This document shows positions 32,341-39,771 of a stretch of 64,000 nucleotides of DNA, one piece after another. The position numbers were made by a program, and so were the translations under genes. Where the stretch lies: NCBI RefSeq assembly GCF_963677195.1, contig NZ_OY781918.1:4576923-4640922 (forward strand), written 5' to 3'. The DNA is from an uncultured Marinifilum sp. (GTDB taxonomy: Bacteria > Bacteroidota > Bacteroidia > Bacteroidales > Marinifilaceae). Each line of letters opens with the position of its first letter. Position 1 is the first letter of the stretch. The notes beneath the pieces are model-generated. The model had not been told where the DNA came from, did no database searches, and worked only from the letters and a program-made list of their open reading frames with translations.

Positions 32341-33288
32341 TTAAATTTCTTTCTCGATTTGATATGTATTTCTCTCAGAAGAACTACGGCTAACCAATTC
32401 TGCAACAAAACCTGTAAGAAAAAGTTGTGTTCCAATAATCATAGTCGCCAATGCAATAAAAAAATACGGACTATCGGTTACTTTTGGTGGCATATCACCC
32501 AAACTCATGCTATACAATTTCTGAAAACCGATCCAGGCAGAAGCGAAAAATCCAAGCAGAAACATTAAGGTTCCCAACAAACCGAAAAAATGCATGGGTT
32601 TTTTCCCGAATTTACTGATGAAGGTAATCGAAAGCAAATCAAGAAAACCATTGATAAATCGACTTAATCCAAATTTAGTAACACCATATTTTCTTTCCTG
32701 ATGTTGCACTACCTTTTCGGTTATTTTAGTAAAACCAGCTTCTTTTGCCAAAATAGGTATGTATCGGTGCATTTCTCCATACACTTCTACACTTTTCACT
32801 ACTTTATTTTTATACGCCTTTAAGCCACAATTAAAATCGTGCAATTTAATACCCGACATGGCTCTGGCTGTTCTATTAAAGAATTTACTAGGTATGGTTT
32901 TAGAAATAGGATCGTAACGTTTTTGCTTCCATCCCGAAACCAAATCGAAACCTTCTTCTTTCACCATTCTATACAGCTCAGGTATCTCATCCGGAGAATC
33001 CTGAAGATCTGCATCCATGGTAATTACTACATCACCTTTAACAATTTCGAAACCGCTAAAAAGAGCTGCCGATTTTCCATAATTTCTTCTAAACTTAATT
33101 CCTCTTAGTTCAGAATATTTTTTCTTCAAATCTTCAATTACCTGCCACGAAGTATCAGTACTACCATCATCAACCAATACAAGTTCATAGCTAAACTTAT
33201 TCGACTTCATAACTCTATCAATCCAGGCAAGTAATTCTGGAAGCGATTCTTCCTCATTAAATAATGGAACAACAACTGAAATATCCAT
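32341..33288 (-). CDS. Polyprenyl-phosphate glycosyltransferase (GT2, DPM1/GtrB-like)
   Basis: 315 residues. The GT-A domain has VVPLFNEEESLPEL (6-19), DDGSTDTSW (about 41-49), the metal-binding MDADLQD (about 91-97) and DFNCGLKAY. Two C-terminal membrane helices (about 232-254 and 270-292) are the mark of the GtrB/ArnC/DPM1 group that loads a sugar on undecaprenyl phosphate. It follows the DUF4199 gene by 8 bases. Its role is likely envelope glycan or lipid A modification; the sugar is unknown. Confidence 0.9.
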   Translation of the reverse strand: MDISVVVPLFNEEESLPELLAWIDRVMKSNKFSYELVLVDDGSTDTSWQVIEDLKKKYSELRGIKFRRNYGKSAALFSGFEIVKGDVVITMDADLQDSPDEIPELYRMVKEEGFDLVSGWKQKRYDPISKTIPSKFFNRTARAMSGIKLHDFNCGLKAYKNKVVKSVEVYGEMHRYIPILAKEAGFTKITEKVVQHQERKYGVTKFGLSRFINGFLDLLSITFISKFGKKPMHFFGLLGTLMFLLGFFASAWIGFQKLYSMSLGDMPPKVTDSPYFFIALATMIIGTQLFLTGFVAELVSRSSSERNTYQIEKEI

Positions 33289-33296
33289 ATATAATA

Positions 33297-33857
33297 TTAT
33301 TGATTATTCGAAGCGTTAAATTTATCAATAGAACTCTTATTAAACAAGTTTCTATTAGAACGAAAGAAAAAAGATACTATCAGTGAAAAAAACACACCTG
33401 CCGAAAGTTTCCCAAACCATTGACCAAAAGCAAAAATACCAGGTGTGATTTTTCGATAAATAGACATTAAAAGTTCCACCTGATCATCTTCATATCCTAC
33501 CTCAACTAATCCCTTTTCGGTAAAATTAACAGCATCCTGAATTATACTAGAATCAAAATAGCTGGTTAGTACATATATGAATAAAGCATAATAAGTAGAT
33601 GCAATACCAATAGTAATAATACCACAAGCTAGAGCACGACCATAACTTATAATACCCGATATTTCTTCATCGCGATATTTTTTTACACTAAAATATATTC
33701 CCAGAACAATTAAAAATCTATTTACAAATAGTAAGGTAGGATGAAAATTTATTGATATCCCTTTAAAATAAAAAGTAAGAGCAGCTAAAATCAAAACTCC
33801 CCCAACAAGAGATCCAAATAAAAATGAATGTTTCAATATAGGTTTCTTATACATCAT
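33297..33857 (-). CDS. DUF4199-family membrane protein
   Basis: 186 residues with four membrane helices (about 11-30, 40-58, 75-98, 143-162). The length, helix pattern and the FSVKKYRDEEISGIISYGRAL-type loop (residues about 56-75) match DUF4199, a Bacteroidota family of unknown function that often lies directly before a GtrB-like glycosyltransferase, as it does here. It is the first gene of the glycan operon, with a -7 box about 30 bases upstream. Confidence 0.85.
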   Translation of the reverse strand: MMYKKPILKHSFLFGSLVGGVLILAALTFYFKGISINFHPTLLFVNRFLIVLGIYFSVKKYRDEEISGIISYGRALACGIITIGIASTYYALFIYVLTSYFDSSIIQDAVNFTEKGLVEVGYEDDQVELLMSIYRKITPGIFAFGQWFGKLSAGVFFSLIVSFFFRSNRNLFNKSSIDKFNASNNQ

Positions 33858-33885
33858 CTATTATAAGTATTTTAATAATCGAGCA

Positions 33886-33893
33886 CAAAGATA
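33886..33893 (-). promoter_or_regulatory. -7 promoter box of the DUF4199-glycosyltransferase operon
   Basis: TATCTTTG on the minus strand with predicted start near 33879, about 22 bases before the ATG. Confidence 0.6.
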
Positions 33894-34074
33894 TCCGTTT
33901 TTATGGGAATGAGTACGCAAAAAAACTTAATTATTGCAATCAGAAAGCCAGACTAGCACTATAAAGTCATTAACTGTAAAAAAAAAATGATTTTTTTTTG
34001 AAAAATTATTGTTCTGAAAATAAATCGCTTGACCATATTCGGAGCTTAATTATTCCAAGAAGTTTCATATTTAA

Positions 34075-34105
34075 TTTGCAGGGAAACAACTTTTTTCTAC
34101 TTTTG
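34075..34105 (+). promoter_or_regulatory. Promoter of the SRP RNA
   Basis: -33 box TTTG (34075-34078), a 19-base spacer and -7 box TACTTTTG (34098-34105). The predicted start near 34110 coincides with the first base of the RNA stem, which validates the promoter model. Confidence 0.8.
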
Positions 34106-34109
34106 TCGT

Positions 34110-34213
34110 CGGGTAAGCACTACGCGACCAGCTCCTACTGAACTCCCCCAGGGTCGGAAGGCAGCAAGGGTAAGTAGTTGTAGCGGTGCGACGTTGTTGC
34201 TTACCCACTTTTT
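34110..34213 (+). ncRNA. ffs: Signal recognition particle RNA (4.5S type)
   Basis: A roughly 98-base small SRP RNA. The ends pair as GGGTAAGCA (34111-34119) with TGCTTACCC (34198-34206). The apical domain contains the conserved Ffh-binding signature GGTCGGAAGGCAGCAAGGG (34151-34169) with its GGAA loop and asymmetric internal loop. A T-run (34209-34214) terminates it. The RNA works with Ffh and FtsY in co-translational membrane targeting. It is followed by a cluster of tRNA-Thr genes. Confidence 0.93.
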
Positions 34214-34237
34214 TATGCCTTTTAGGTAATAAAAAAT

Positions 34238-34311
34238 GCCGATGTAGCTCAGCTGGCTAGAGCAGCTGATTTGTAATCAGCAGGTCGTGGGTTCGAGTCC
34301 CTCCACCGGCT
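34238..34311 (+). tRNA. tRNA-Thr (anticodon TGT), copy with an acceptor-stem mismatch
   Basis: A 74-base cloverleaf identical to three other tRNA-Thr(TGT) genes in the window except for C in place of T in the 3' acceptor strand (CACCGGC instead of CATCGGC). This creates an A-C mismatch at the fifth acceptor pair. Anticodon and T arms are intact, so it may be functional or on the way to a pseudogene. Confidence 0.9.
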
Positions 34312-34380
34312 CATCAAAAAACAAAAAGAAAGTTTAACGACTTTCTTTCGTTCTTTAAAATATTTAACAAAGTAACAAAT

Positions 34381-34454
34381 GCCGATGTAGCTCAGCTGGC
34401 TAGAGCAGCTGATTTGTAATCAGCAGGTCGTGGGTTCGAGTCCCTCCATCGGCT
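34381..34454 (+). tRNA. tRNA-Thr (anticodon TGT)
   Basis: A 74-base cloverleaf, identical in sequence to 1151-1224 and 34574-34647. Loop TTTGTAA, discriminator T, no CCA encoded. Confidence 0.96.
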
Positions 34455-34492
34455 CTAATATTAATAATTTACTTATTAATTTCTGTTACTTT

Positions 34493-34564
34493 GCCGTTGT
34501 AGCTCAGGGGTAGAGCGCTTCCTTGGTAAGGAAGAGGTCATGAGTTCAAATCTCATCAATGGCT
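34493..34564 (+). tRNA. tRNA-Thr (anticodon GGT)
   Basis: A 72-base cloverleaf, identical to the tuf-operon copy at 858-929 (which is on the other strand). Loop TTGGTAA, discriminator T. Confidence 0.96.
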
Positions 34565-34573
34565 CAATTATTC

Positions 34574-34647
34574 GCCGATGTAGCTCAGCTGGCTAGAGCA
34601 GCTGATTTGTAATCAGCAGGTCGTGGGTTCGAGTCCCTCCATCGGCT
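34574..34647 (+). tRNA. tRNA-Thr (anticodon TGT)
   Basis: A 74-base cloverleaf, the third TGT copy of this cluster and identical to 34381-34454. Only 9 bases separate it from the GGT gene, so the two are probably processed from one transcript. Confidence 0.96.
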
Positions 34648-34816
34648 CTTTTATTATTACTCCCACCAACTTTATTTTCGAATCAATCTGATACGGAATT
34701 ATTTCGCGTATTTATTATTTTTTAATCATTAGTTTAAAACGTTATAATCTCTTTGTTCTTAATAAGAATTTAGTGTATTTTCGTTTTCGACTTAAAAACA
34801 AACTAAAAATCGTAAA

Positions 34817-35473
34817 ATGAAGTTTTTTATTGACACAGCTAATCTTGATCAGATTAAAGAAGCCCAGGATTTAGGAGTTCTTGACGGCGTTACAACAAAC
34901 CCATCTCTTATGGCTAAGGAGGGAATTAAAGGTGAAGCAAACATCAAGCAACACTATGTTGACATTTGCGATATAGTTGATGGAGATGTAAGTGCTGAAG
35001 TTATAGCAACCGACTTTGAAGGAATGATTTCGGAAGGAGAAGAACTTGCTGCACTTCATTCTCAAATTGTTGTTAAAGTTCCATGTACTAAAAACGGTAT
35101 TAAAGCAGTAAAATATCTAAGTTCTAAAGGTATTAGAACTAACTGTACTCTTATTTTTTCGGTAGGACAAGCTCTTTTAGCTGCAAAAGCCGGAGCAACT
35201 TATGTTTCGCCATTTGTAGGAAGACTTGATGATATCTCTACCGATGGTATTGAGCTGATTCGCCAAATTGCCGACATGAATAGCTATTACGGTTTTGAGA
35301 CACAAGTTTTAGCCGCTTCTATTCGTCATACAATGCACATGATACAATGTGTTGAAGTTGGTGCAGATGTTGCAACTTGTCCTTTAAGTGCAATTACCGG
35401 ACTTTTAAAGCATCCTTTAACAGACAAGGGACTAGAACAATTTTTAGCTGATTACAACAAATTAAACGGATAA
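34817..35473 (+). CDS. fsa: Transaldolase / fructose-6-phosphate aldolase (TalC-type)
   Basis: A 218-residue small transaldolase. It begins MKFFIDTANLDQIKEA and contains GVTTNPSLMAKEG (about 24-36). The Schiff-base lysine lies in VVKVPCTKNGI (K about 86), and the FVGRLDD segment (about 133-139) follows. In Bacteroidota this form usually serves as the pentose-phosphate transaldolase, though fructose-6-phosphate aldolase activity cannot be excluded from sequence. The gene is single, after the tRNA cluster, and ends with a strong terminator. Together with rpe (61.9 kb) it covers part of the non-oxidative pentose-phosphate pathway. Confidence 0.94.
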   Translation: MKFFIDTANLDQIKEAQDLGVLDGVTTNPSLMAKEGIKGEANIKQHYVDICDIVDGDVSAEVIATDFEGMISEGEELAALHSQIVVKVPCTKNGIKAVKYLSSKGIRTNCTLIFSVGQALLAAKAGATYVSPFVGRLDDISTDGIELIRQIADMNSYYGFETQVLAASIRHTMHMIQCVEVGADVATCPLSAITGLLKHPLTDKGLEQFLADYNKLNG

Positions 35474-35493
35474 TAATTAATCGTTTACATTAT

Positions 35494-35521
35494 AAAAAGG
35501 AATGCTTAGGCATTCCTTTTT
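35494..35521 (+). terminator. Rho-independent terminator of fsa
   Basis: A perfect 12-bp stem (35494-35505 with 35510-35521) and TTAG loop whose 3' arm ends in T5, 20 bases after the stop. Confidence 0.9.
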
Positions 35522-35645
35522 GTGTTTACCTATACTGCTAATATTAATTAAATAGCATTCGCATAAAATAAATGTCAAAATTAAAGACTACTTACTAAAG
35601 AAACCTCTATCTTTATTTCCCGAAATAACCCATAAGCAATTTAAT

Positions 35646-36257
35646 ATGATCTTAAAATTATATTCTGACAATCCTAACCACAGGGAATTTCGGAAAATTA
35701 TAGATGTTCTGAAAAATGGCGGACTTGTTATTTATCCAACCGATACAGTATATGCACTAGGTTGTGATATTACCAACAACAAAGCCATTCAAAAAATTGC
35801 ACGCCTAAAAGGGATATCAGCCGATAAAGGTAACTTCTCCTTAATTTGCAATAACCTTAGTAATTTATCGGAATATGCTAAAGTTGACAATTCGTCTTTT
35901 AAAGTAATGAAAAAGAATTTACCGGGAGCATTTACATTCATTCTTCATGCAAGTAATAATGTTCCTAAATTATTCAAAAGCAAAAAGAAAACTGTTGGTA
36001 TTCGTATTCCTGATCATTATATTCCTCTAAGAATTGTTGAAGAATTAGGCAATCCAATCATGACAACTTCAATTCACGATCCCGATGAAGTTATTGAATA
36101 CACCACAGATCCTGAATTAATTTATGAAAAATACAACAAAGATGTAGATCTTATTATTGATGGAGGATTTGGAAATAATACAGCATCAACTGTAATTGAT
36201 TGTACCAATGGAGATTTCGAAATTGTAAGAGCTGGTATTGGAGAATTAATTTTTTAA
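35646..36257 (+). CDS. Threonylcarbamoyl-AMP synthase, Sua5/YciO/YrdC family
   Basis: 203 residues. The fold-defining start GGLVIYPTDTVYALGCD (about 30-46) and the KxxxKGN-like segment, here GISADKGNFSLI, are present, along with PGAFTFIL and VGIRIPDH. The family makes threonylcarbamoyl-AMP from threonine, bicarbonate and ATP for the t6A37 modification of ANN-reading tRNAs, including the threonine tRNAs encoded just upstream. YrdC-like length without the Sua5 extra domain; a YciO-type paralogue of unclear activity is the alternative. Monocistronic. Confidence 0.85.
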   Translation: MILKLYSDNPNHREFRKIIDVLKNGGLVIYPTDTVYALGCDITNNKAIQKIARLKGISADKGNFSLICNNLSNLSEYAKVDNSSFKVMKKNLPGAFTFILHASNNVPKLFKSKKKTVGIRIPDHYIPLRIVEELGNPIMTTSIHDPDEVIEYTTDPELIYEKYNKDVDLIIDGGFGNNTASTVIDCTNGDFEIVRAGIGELIF

Positions 36258-36269
36258 AAAATACCCATA

Positions 36270-36306
36270 AAAAAATGTCGACAAAAAAATCTGTCGACAT
36301 TTTTTA
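36270..36306. terminator. Bidirectional hairpin terminator
   Basis: AAAAAATGTCGACA and TGTCGACATTTTTT arms around an 8-base loop, placed between two convergent genes (35646-36257 plus and 36321-36596 minus). T-runs occur on both strands. Confidence 0.88.
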
Positions 36307-36320
36307 TGCATAAAATATTA

Positions 36321-36596
36321 TTATGCAACAATAACCGATGAACGTAATAAACTAACTCTTAAAGCAATATGTCCTGTAGGTGTATTACCAATAAATTCAG
36401 GACTATATCCAGCATTTTCTAACTCCGACTTCATCATTCGAATTAATTCAGGATTCGCATTTTTAAAATGATGAGTTGCCACCATATTTCCTTTATTAAA
36501 ACGTTTTTCAAACTTTTTGATAACTTTTCCTGTTTCTTTCTTATACTTAGCAATCTCTTTTTCTATAAGATGTGAGTATTCTGTAATATTTTTCAT
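36321..36596 (-). CDS. Hypothetical protein, 91 residues
   Basis: I do not recognise this protein. The N-terminal 35 residues form a basic, probably helical segment (KEIAKYKKETGKVIKKFEKRF) split here as KEIAKYKKET and GKVIKKFEKRF. The middle resembles a small alpha/beta unit (ELIRMMKSELENAGY) and the end is hydrophobic (HIALRVSLLRSSVIVA). No signal peptide or membrane segment. It has its own -7 box and shares a bidirectional terminator, so it looks like a real monocistronic gene. Confidence 0.65.
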   Translation of the reverse strand: MKNITEYSHLIEKEIAKYKKETGKVIKKFEKRFNKGNMVATHHFKNANPELIRMMKSELENAGYSPEFIGNTPTGHIALRVSLLRSSVIVA

Positions 36597-36634
36597 GGAT
36601 GATATTTAAATAATTGTTAAAATAAAATACCTAA

Positions 36635-36642
36635 CAAATGTA
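36635..36642 (-). promoter_or_regulatory. -7 promoter box of the 91-residue protein gene
   Basis: TACATTTG on the minus strand, predicted start near 36628, leader about 31 bases. Confidence 0.55.
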
Positions 36643-37157
36643 ATAATTATTGAACAAAACTATTTACGGAAAATAAAATAAAATGTTATAATTCTTCCAT
36701 TAATCATTATTTTTTATAGATAAAAGTATATTTTTTATCCTTTAATAATCGAATATAATTATACAATTAAAAACAAAAAAGAATCAACTTCACTTCTAAT
36801 TTATCGTACTAATTTTCATATATCCGGCTTTACTTCAGTTCTATATTTAAATTCGATAATACCCTTCCATTTACACTCCACTGAAAAATAAATTTCAGCT
36901 TTGAAATTTAAATATTTAAAGCATGTCTAAATATTTTTAGTTCGAAATTTAAACATTTGAGCAAAATGTTTGTTTAATATATGTATTAAAATATTAAACA
37001 CTGTTATACATTCATGCTAATACCTTACTAACAGCTTAGCATTACATTAGTTTAAAATGCAAAAACATTAAGTTTTATTAGAAACAATTTTGTAAGGAAA
37101 TGTTATGAGTTTTAGCCTGCAAAATTTGTAAAAACCAACTTATATAAAACAAAAGTT
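36643..37157. other. Long AT-rich intergenic region with a direct repeat
   Basis: About 515 bases without a gene. The one structure I see is an imperfect direct repeat of about 22 bases, 36900-36921 (TTTGAAATTTAAATATTTAA core) and 36941-36962 (TTCGAAATTTAAACATTTGA core), with a 41-base period, roughly four helical turns. No clear TAnnTTTG box precedes the gene at 37158, so its promoter may use another sigma factor or an activator. Confidence 0.45.
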
Positions 37158-38177
37158 ATGTGGTATCTCAAATTAGTTGATAAGGGAATTATTCCGGATT
37201 CTTTAATAAAATTACAGATTAAACACTTAATAAAACAACGTTTACAAAGTGAGAAAAAACAATTCAACATACACAAACTGGTTGAAGAGTTAAAGGAAAG
37301 TCCCATTGCAGTTAAAACCAATGAGGCCAATGTACAACATTATGAATTACCTGTTTCGTTTTTCAATAAAATTCTTGGACAGCATCTAAAATACTCCTGT
37401 GGATTATGGCTGGATAACGAAACCTGCTTAAACAATGCAGAGAAATGCATGCTCGACAAAACTATTGAGCGAGCAGATATTAAAGATGGGCAGGACATAT
37501 TAGAATTAGGATGCGGTTGGGGATCTCTTAGCTTGTATCTAGCTCAAAAATATCCAAATGCTAACATAGTTGCAGTTTCAAATTCCAATTCGCAACGTGA
37601 ATATATTCAATCGAAAGCTTATCGAATGAACTTAAGTAATTTAAATATCATAACAGCTGACATGAATGATTTTTCTATAAATAAAAAGTTCGACAGAATT
37701 GTTTCCATCGAAATGTTTGAACACATGAGAAATTACCAGGAACTTTTTTTTAAAATAAATCATTTTTTAAAATTAAACGGAAAACTATTTGTTCATGTAT
37801 TCTCACACAAACAATTAAGTTATAAGTTTGAAATTAAGGATTCAAGCGATTGGATGTCGAAATATTTTTTCACTGGAGGAATTATGCCTAGTGAAGACCT
37901 TTTTACCCACTTTCAAGATCATCTTTACATCGAAAAAAAATGGCATTTTAATGGCTTGCATTATCAAAAAACTGCAAAAGCCTGGTTACATAATATGGAT
38001 AAATCTAAGGTCGAAATTATGTCCATATTTGAAAAAACTTATGGAAACAATCAGGCAAAACGATGGTGGAATTACTGGCGTATATTCTTTATGTCCTGTG
38101 CCGAACTATGGGGATACAGGGATGGAAAAGAATGGAGTATTAGTCACTATTTGTTCAGCAAACAAAACAGCAATTAA
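37158..38177 (+). CDS. Cyclopropane-fatty-acyl-phospholipid synthase-family methyltransferase
   Basis: A 339-residue SAM methyltransferase of the CFA synthase (CMAS) family. Motif I is LELGCGWGSLSL (about 115-126). Before it is YSCGLW (cysteine about 80) and after it SIEMFEHM (about 183-190) and HVFSH, which align with active-site C, E and H positions of E. coli CFA synthase. It lacks the N-terminal CFA domain (339 rather than 382 residues), as do relatives that methylate other unsaturated or polyunsaturated acyl chains. It is the first gene of an operon with an exported protein, a Lacal_2735 protein and an SRPBCC protein. Confidence 0.85.
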   Translation: MWYLKLVDKGIIPDSLIKLQIKHLIKQRLQSEKKQFNIHKLVEELKESPIAVKTNEANVQHYELPVSFFNKILGQHLKYSCGLWLDNETCLNNAEKCMLDKTIERADIKDGQDILELGCGWGSLSLYLAQKYPNANIVAVSNSNSQREYIQSKAYRMNLSNLNIITADMNDFSINKKFDRIVSIEMFEHMRNYQELFFKINHFLKLNGKLFVHVFSHKQLSYKFEIKDSSDWMSKYFFTGGIMPSEDLFTHFQDHLYIEKKWHFNGLHYQKTAKAWLHNMDKSKVEIMSIFEKTYGNNQAKRWWNYWRIFFMSCAELWGYRDGKEWSISHYLFSKQNSN

Positions 38178-38203
38178 GCTTACAAATCTTAAAATCGCAA
38201 AAA

Positions 38204-38917
38204 ATGAAAAAAATCTTATTCATATTCGCACTTTTACCTATTTACAGCTTTTGTATAGGAACCGAAAATCGTATTTACGAAGGTATTGCAATGGATAAAA
38301 ATTCATTGGAATTCATCTACAAAGAAGTCCATCATGAAATATTTAATAAAGGCAAACACATTGAAACCCTCACCTATTTTCTTGGGAAAAATGGGAATGA
38401 ATTTGCTCGTCGGGAATTAAATTTTCGTTCTTCATTTCAAAAACCACAATATCTCTTAAACGACAAAAGAAGCGGACTTCTCGAAGAGGTAACACATTTG
38501 GGAGCCAATCAATTTTATATTCGCTATCGCAAGAATACAAATTCTAAACTAAAAGAAAAAAGTATATATGTACCCGAACCCGCCATTGTTGATGGTGGAT
38601 TTAACTATTACATTAAAAATAATTGGGATAAAATTATAAGCGACAAAAAACTCGTATTTAACTACCTATCGGTAGCTTTTCAGGATTATTTTACATTTAG
38701 AATATATAAACTTGATAAACAAACTAATGATCCTAACATTATGCTGCTTAAAATGGAATGCAAACAAATTTTCCTTAGACTTATGATGAAACCAATTTTT
38801 GTTTATTATGATTTGGAAACCAAGCGAATTGTAAAGTACGACGGCATTTCAAATATTAGAGATCTTAATGGAATTAGCTATAAAGCTTTACTTAACTATC
38901 CGGAACTAGGACCTTAA
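38204..38917 (+). CDS. Exported hypothetical protein
   Basis: 237 residues with a short signal peptide (KKILFIFALLPIYSFC, cleavage near 18-19). The mature part is a beta-rich sequence with Y-R-K rich strands (FYIRYRKN, YIKNNWDKI) and resembles periplasmic lipid- or outer-membrane-associated proteins in overall pattern only. No domain is recognised. It starts 26 bases after the CFA-family gene and overlaps no other coding frame that looks real, so it is probably co-transcribed and may act on the same lipids. Confidence 0.7.
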   Translation: MKKILFIFALLPIYSFCIGTENRIYEGIAMDKNSLEFIYKEVHHEIFNKGKHIETLTYFLGKNGNEFARRELNFRSSFQKPQYLLNDKRSGLLEEVTHLGANQFYIRYRKNTNSKLKEKSIYVPEPAIVDGGFNYYIKNNWDKIISDKKLVFNYLSVAFQDYFTFRIYKLDKQTNDPNIMLLKMECKQIFLRLMMKPIFVYYDLETKRIVKYDGISNIRDLNGISYKALLNYPELGP

Positions 38918-39119
38918 AAATTAATGGATCTATAATATAAAACACCGTATTAAAAAATTAATTAATCAGATTTTAATATAAAGCGGCCTTAGCAATGCAA
39001 ACATTTTATATGATACATAATACAAGCACAGGAAATTCATCGAATATAAGACAATAACCTATTCGTTTACTTGCAATCTTATCATATTAAAAGAGTACTA
39101 AACCTAAAAATTAAAAGCT

Positions 39120-39290
39120 ATGTTTGGATTATTTAAAAAGAAATCGAAAATAGAATTACTACAAATACAATACAAAAAGCTACTAAAAGAACAGTATGAT
39201 TTATCAAAAATTAACCGGTCGGAAAGTGATGCCAAATATGCTCAAGCACAGCAAATATTGGAAGAAATAGAAAACCTTAAAAACAAATAA
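39120..39290 (+). CDS. Lacal_2735 family small protein (DUF6435)
   Basis: A 56-residue protein starting MFGLFKKKSKIELLQ with NRSESDAKYAQA in the second half, the hallmark of the Lacal_2735 family. It is one charged amphipathic helix or coiled coil; the function is unknown. The stop lies one base before the ATG of the SRPBCC gene, so translation is coupled. Its relatives often sit next to SRPBCC and photolyase-type genes in Bacteroidota (from memory). Confidence 0.83.
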   Translation: MFGLFKKKSKIELLQIQYKKLLKEQYDLSKINRSESDAKYAQAQQILEEIENLKNK

Positions 39291-39291
39291 T

Positions 39292-39753
39292 ATGGCCTTT
39301 TATCAATTTTACCGTGAACAAAAAATAAATGCAAGCATTAATGAAGTTTGGGATTTTATCTCTTCCCCTAAAAATTTAAAAGAAATCACGCCCGACTATA
39401 TGGGTTTTGATATTATTTCCAGTAATCTACCCGAAAAAATGTATTCAGGAATGATTATTACTTATAAAGTAAGTCCATTATTAGGAATTAAAACAACTTG
39501 GGTAAGCGAAATTACACAAGTACGCGATCGCTCCTATTTTGTGGACGAACAACGTGTTGGTCCCTACTCCATTTGGCATCACCAACACATTATCGAACCT
39601 ATACCTAATGGTGTTCTTATGAAAGATATTGTTTCTTACCAACCTCCATTAGGATTTCTTGGTGCAATTGCCAATCACCTTATAATTAAGAAGAAACTAC
39701 AAGAAATTTTTGAGTATCGTAAAAAGATATTAGAACTTAAATTTAAAGTTTAA
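39292..39753 (+). CDS. SRPBCC-family (START/Bet v1-like) protein
   Basis: 153 residues of the polyketide cyclase/dehydrase type. The start FYQFYREQKINASINEVW (3-20) and the FISSPKNLKEITPDYMGF segment are typical of the small cytosolic SRPBCC group that binds hydrophobic ligands. It follows the Lacal_2735 gene by one base and ends 18 bases from the convergent trkH. With the CFA-type methyltransferase at the head of the cluster, a role in fatty-acid modification or handling is plausible inference. Confidence 0.85.
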   Translation: MAFYQFYREQKINASINEVWDFISSPKNLKEITPDYMGFDIISSNLPEKMYSGMIITYKVSPLLGIKTTWVSEITQVRDRSYFVDEQRVGPYSIWHHQHIIEPIPNGVLMKDIVSYQPPLGFLGAIANHLIIKKKLQEIFEYRKKILELKFKV

Positions 39754-39771
39754 CTTTTATTCAAACAATAA

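Noticed and set aside
32269..32568. Plus-strand frame of 99 codons over the structured element and GT2 end
   Set aside because: Overlaps a well-supported glycosyltransferase; explained by the base composition.
34238..34647. tRNA-Thr cluster as phage attachment site
   Set aside because: No integrase or duplicated tRNA 3' end next to foreign genes; flanking genes are core.
37828..38298. Plus-strand frame of 156 codons overlapping the CFA-family gene and the next gene
   Set aside because: Out of frame within two genes that both have family or signal-peptide support.
38918..39119. Possible gene or regulatory RNA between the exported protein and Lacal_2735 genes
   Set aside because: No convincing frame, promoter box or hairpin in these 202 AT-rich bases.
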